The translations under genes were made by a program, and so were the position numbers. The notes below the pieces were generated by a model. That model did no database searches. It was not told the origin of the DNA and worked only from the letters and a program-made list of their open reading frames with translations. From positions 54,134-76,469 of the forward strand of contig JH153586.1 in NCBI GenBank assembly GCA_000226015.1: a stretch of DNA of 22,336 nucleotides, given 5' to 3'. Positions 20,095 through 22,336 of this stretch are shown piece by piece; within the stretch, counting starts at the first letter, position 1; every line of letters begins with the position of its first letter. This DNA comes from Mnemiopsis leidyi. Lineage: Eukaryota; Ctenophora; Tentaculata; Lobata; Bolinopsidae.

Positions 20095-20163
20095 ATAACT
20101 ATTAAAATAAAGCCCTGGAACAATGACTTGACACACAATTGTGATAATAAAGAAAGGGCCCAT
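20095..20163 (-). CDS. Candidate signal-peptide exon (tentative)
   Basis: ATG at 20163 opens M-G-P-F-F-I-I-T-I-V-C-Q-V-I-V-P-G-L-Y-F, hydrophobic like a signal peptide, with G at +4. A phase-0 donor (tat/gtaatg) at 20095/20094 would fit the phase-0 acceptor of exon 18054-17940. Upstream on this strand lie two CCAAT boxes and a CACGTG (20262-20322). Everything here could be chance; no basic n-region is present and the intron would be 2 kb, longer than the others. Confidence 0.25.
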
Positions 20164-20261
20164 CCGCTCGCGACGTCTTTGTTATGTTTATTTCATGATT
20201 CTTGTGATATTTTGCCTAGATTTAGCTCCCCATTTTGTCCATAGCATTAGCTACATGTGTC

Positions 20262-20322
20262 CACGTGGTATGAATCGCAGAACGCCTATTGGTTAAGCGG
20301 GAGAACCCAAAGATGCTATTGG
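20262..20322. promoter_or_regulatory. CACGTG and two CCAAT boxes
   Basis: CACGTG at 20262-20267 and ATTGG at 20288-20292 and 20318-20322, i.e. CCAAT on the - strand. They sit just upstream of the tentative signal-peptide exon and just left of the LINE fragment. Confidence 0.4.
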
Positions 20323-20340
20323 CTGGACTCTCGTTGAGAA

Positions 20341-21140
20341 TAAAGAGAGCCATGCTTGCAGAGATTGCAGGAGACTACCGACAACATCGCTAAATTCTGT
20401 GGTATTGGAGGACTAAAAATGAACTCCAAGAAAACAGAGGTTATGACTATTGGTAAAGATTCATCTCAGCACCCCTCATCAAAGAAGAGGTCCCTAAGTA
20501 TAACTGTTGATGGAAATCTTGTGAAACAAGTCACACAGTTCACCTATTTAGTCGCCACAATACCATATCTGATGGCAAACTAGACAAAGAAATAAGTGTT
20601 TGAATCGGTAAAGCACTAAAGCAACTGGTGCTATTAATAAGCTCAATAACATATGGAAAAATCAGAACATAAGCATCAAGAACATAATCCGTATTATGTT
20701 GTTGCAGTGATCACTATTCTGACATACGGATGTGAAGTATGGAACACCTCTCAGCTACAGACCCGTAGACTGGAAACATTCCACCAGTACTGCTTACGGG
20801 GGATCCTGAGGGTGTGGTGGTTCCATAGGAAAAGAAATGAGGAAGTCTTGGACAAAGCATCAATATCCGCTCTTGCGGACATTATAGTTACAACAAAACG
20901 TTTACGCTGGTTTGGACATATGTTGCCTGAAGATCTGCTAGTGCTACCTAGATACCTGCTCGATTGGAAACAAAAACACGGGAAGAGATCGAGAGGAAGA
21001 CCAAGAAAGAGCCTCAACGATGTTTAAGTAGATGATGCTGAGAACCGTTTAAGATGTGCTGGAATAACGATTGATAGTATGAAGGAGCTATATGCGGATG
21101 GAAAGAGATGGAGAAATGAAACCCGTCGGAGCTGCATATG
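20341..21140 (+). pseudogene. Decayed, 5'-truncated non-LTR retrotransposon (reverse transcriptase 3' part)
   Basis: The left block (20356-20583) encodes L-Q-E-T-T-D-N-I-A-K then L-K-M-N-S-K-K-T-E-V-M-T-I and V-T-Q-F-T-Y-L, the end of a LINE reverse transcriptase. The right block (20700-21024) encodes L-T-Y-G-C-E-V-W-N, F-H-Q-Y-C-L-R-G-I-L, R-L-R-W-F-G-H-M-L and G-K-R-S-R-G-R-P-R-K, the conserved region after the RT in CR1/L2/RTE-like elements. Between them are several stops and frame changes (20580-20700). An in-frame TAA at 21025 interrupts the C-terminal tail, which continues to a second stop near 21138. The catalytic F-A-D-D box would lie upstream and is missing, so the copy is dead. Confidence 0.85.
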
Positions 21141-21341
21141 ATACAACGCGATGACACTTGAACGCAGGCTAATCCTTTTGGATGGAGATCTCGCCATGTA
21201 CTATATTAATATATGTATACATATATGTATGTTGCATTAGTTATCCTATATGATCCTAGTCCTGCAATTTGTTCAACTATTGCAAGTGTATTAGTTGAGG
21301 TAAGAGAACAGCTAAAAGAGAGAGTTGAGGAGTTGATATTT
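21141..21341. other. LINE 3' flank / non-coding
   Basis: About 70 bases may be the element's 3' UTR (to roughly 21210), followed by an ATAT/GTAT-rich stretch. No poly(A) tail or clear target-site duplication was found. Confidence 0.4.
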
Positions 21342-21379
21342 GATTCCCGAACCAGTACGCGATTCCCGAACCAGTACGC
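21342..21379. repeat. Two exact 19-bp tandem copies
   Basis: GATTCCCGAACCAGTACGC at 21342-21360 and 21361-21379. The second copy and its flank (21365-21384) are the inverted counterpart of 21690-21709. Confidence 0.95.
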
Positions 21380-21709
21380 GAACATTAAGTTCTTCAGAAG
21401 GTTCTCCTGGAAGAGGGAGTCTCGTGCGTTTTTCTAGGGACGCCGTGGGTCCATTAATCTCGTCAAGTATACAGTAGAGTACCATGTTGGGTACGTTAAG
21501 ATTGCCAATTATATGCTTATATTTATAAGTTTTCCCTATTCATATACCACATCTTAAACGTAACCGCTACTTTCCTTCAGCAATTTGCATCTGCGATCTG
21601 TGACCTACTTGTTATCATGTCATAAATAGTCGGGACTGGTTTGCTGAACTGGTTCTCGTACTGGTTCTCGTACTCATGGTTCGCGAATTGGTTCGCGTAC
21701 TGGGTCGGG
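21365..21709. repeat. 345-bp segment bounded by 20-bp inverted repeats
   Basis: 21365-21384 matches the reverse complement of 21690-21709 at 18 of 20 positions. The right arm is preceded by two 12-base copies of ctggttctcgta (21649-21672) and a diverged copy, mirroring the tandem duplication on the left. No transposase or other gene lies between; the segment could be a snap-back or MITE-like element. Confidence 0.55.
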
Positions 21710-21894
21710 CTTTTTGGATACTGCACCCTTCCCATCTCTCTTACATCCCCGCGGTACGAAGGAAATAGATATTGTTCAACACTACACCTGTGTTTTATCA
21801 TCGCTGGATTCACGATAACAGTATGAGTTTACTGCTACTCAAACTAAACTTTGCATCAGAGGAAATATTTGCCAGTAGATCCGGCTGTTTTAAC

Positions 21895-21945
21895 CACGTG
21901 ATCAGCTGAAAGGACCAATTAGAAATCGATAAAAAAAAGCACGTG
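21895..21945. promoter_or_regulatory. Two CACGTG boxes and a CCAAT
   Basis: CACGTG at 21895-21900 and 21940-21945 flank CCAAT at 21915-21919. The left part resembles 3061-3090 (CCACGTGA, then AG, then ACCAAT, then AGA). Confidence 0.35.
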
Positions 21946-21978
21946 AGAGGAAATTGCGAACTACTCTTGAAAACTTAC

Positions 21979-22170
21979 TGAGTCATGGCCAGGGATAGAT
22001 TGAGAACAATTTGGATGGTACATATAGGGCTGGATTTCAAAACTACATTCAATTTTCATATAGTTTTGCTGGATTTTTGCTACATTTCTTATCATCAGTG
22101 CGGTGGCTAATTGTGATCGGAAAACTCTATCAGGTATATTTTTCTCATTCTCTAAAATTTGTTGAAATAC
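21979..22170 (-). CDS. Candidate exon of unknown gene (tentative)
   Basis: 192 bases open in phase 0, with acceptor aacgcag before 22170 and consensus donor gtaagt after 21979. The product includes N-I-P-D-R-V-F-R-S-Q-L-A-T-A-L and I-Q-P-Y-M-Y-H-P-N-C-S-Q-S-I-P-G-H-D-S, with two Cys and ordinary residue composition. It could be an upstream exon of the receptor (phase fits exon 18054-17940) or belong to another gene, or be chance. No family recognised. Confidence 0.4.
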
Positions 22171-22182
22171 CTGCGTTATAAT

Positions 22183-22209
22183 GCACACACACTCACGCAC
22201 TCACGCACG

Positions 22210-22290
<81 letters not shown>

Positions 22291-22336
22291 CACACACACA
22301 CACGACACACACACGTACACACACACACACACACAC
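22183..22336. repeat. CA microsatellite, continuing past the window
   Basis: About 150 bases of (CA)n with CACG, ACTC and CGACA interruptions at both ends. It runs off the right edge, so its full length is unknown; assembly errors are likely here. Confidence 0.98.

Noticed and set aside
20356..21027. LINE fragment as a functional gene
   Set aside because: It has several stops and frame changes, an in-frame TAA at 21025 and lacks the catalytic part.
21577..21813. 78-residue - strand frame with repeated Tyr-Glu-Asn-Gln words
   Set aside because: The repetition comes from the 12-bp DNA repeat at 21649-21672; no splice context or domain.

Overview
This is intron-rich animal DNA. Coding sequence lies in short exons of about 40-360 bases. 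The exons are bounded by GT/AG splice sites whose phases join exactly, and the introns are AT-rich and mostly 150-400 bases long. The domain families (adhesion-type seven-transmembrane receptor, GAIN/GPS, hormone-receptor, Ig-like, cysteine-rich ephrin-receptor-like, vWA-like), a decayed LINE, minisatellites and a CA microsatellite all fit an invertebrate metazoan with a compact genome. I cannot name the phylum from the sequence. None of the listed open frames is a complete gene; the real genes appear only when exons are joined.

Left part (1-3.6 kb, + strand): the 3' portion of a gene whose 5' end lies outside the window. Twelve exons encode an apparently extracellular protein with a vWA-like segment (an N-terminal strand with a D-A-S-V-S MIDAS-like motif, and later a vWA-like C-terminal half). 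A repeated module of unknown family is built around a D-x-F/I-x-Y-D core. The gene ends at 3248.

Middle (4.46-18.05 kb, - strand): one large adhesion-GPCR-like gene, convergent with the first. I traced 36 exons, all phase-compatible, 5922 coding bases in total (1973 codons plus stop). Predicted order from the N terminus: a short upstream exon, an Ig-like domain, a beta-rich segment, 15 exons of cysteine-rich repeats, a hormone-receptor domain, a GAIN domain with an odd acidic repeat insert, a GPS with an unusual H-N-T cleavage triad, seven transmembrane helices and a roughly 150-residue cytoplasmic tail. Four neighbouring cysteine-rich exons form an A-B-A-B tandem duplication recent enough to keep long identical DNA runs.

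Right part (18.05-22.34 kb): mostly non-coding. It holds a compact potential three-way-junction fold, a striking cluster of five CCAAT boxes, four CACGTG E-boxes and a perfect RFX X-box palindrome, a 25-bp minisatellite with NFI-like palindromes, a 5'-truncated and decayed non-LTR retrotransposon, small inverted and direct repeats, and a CA repeat running off the end. Two weak candidates for upstream exons of the receptor (a signal-peptide-like frame at 20163 and an exon at 22170-21979) lie here. The real start of the receptor gene is therefore unresolved.
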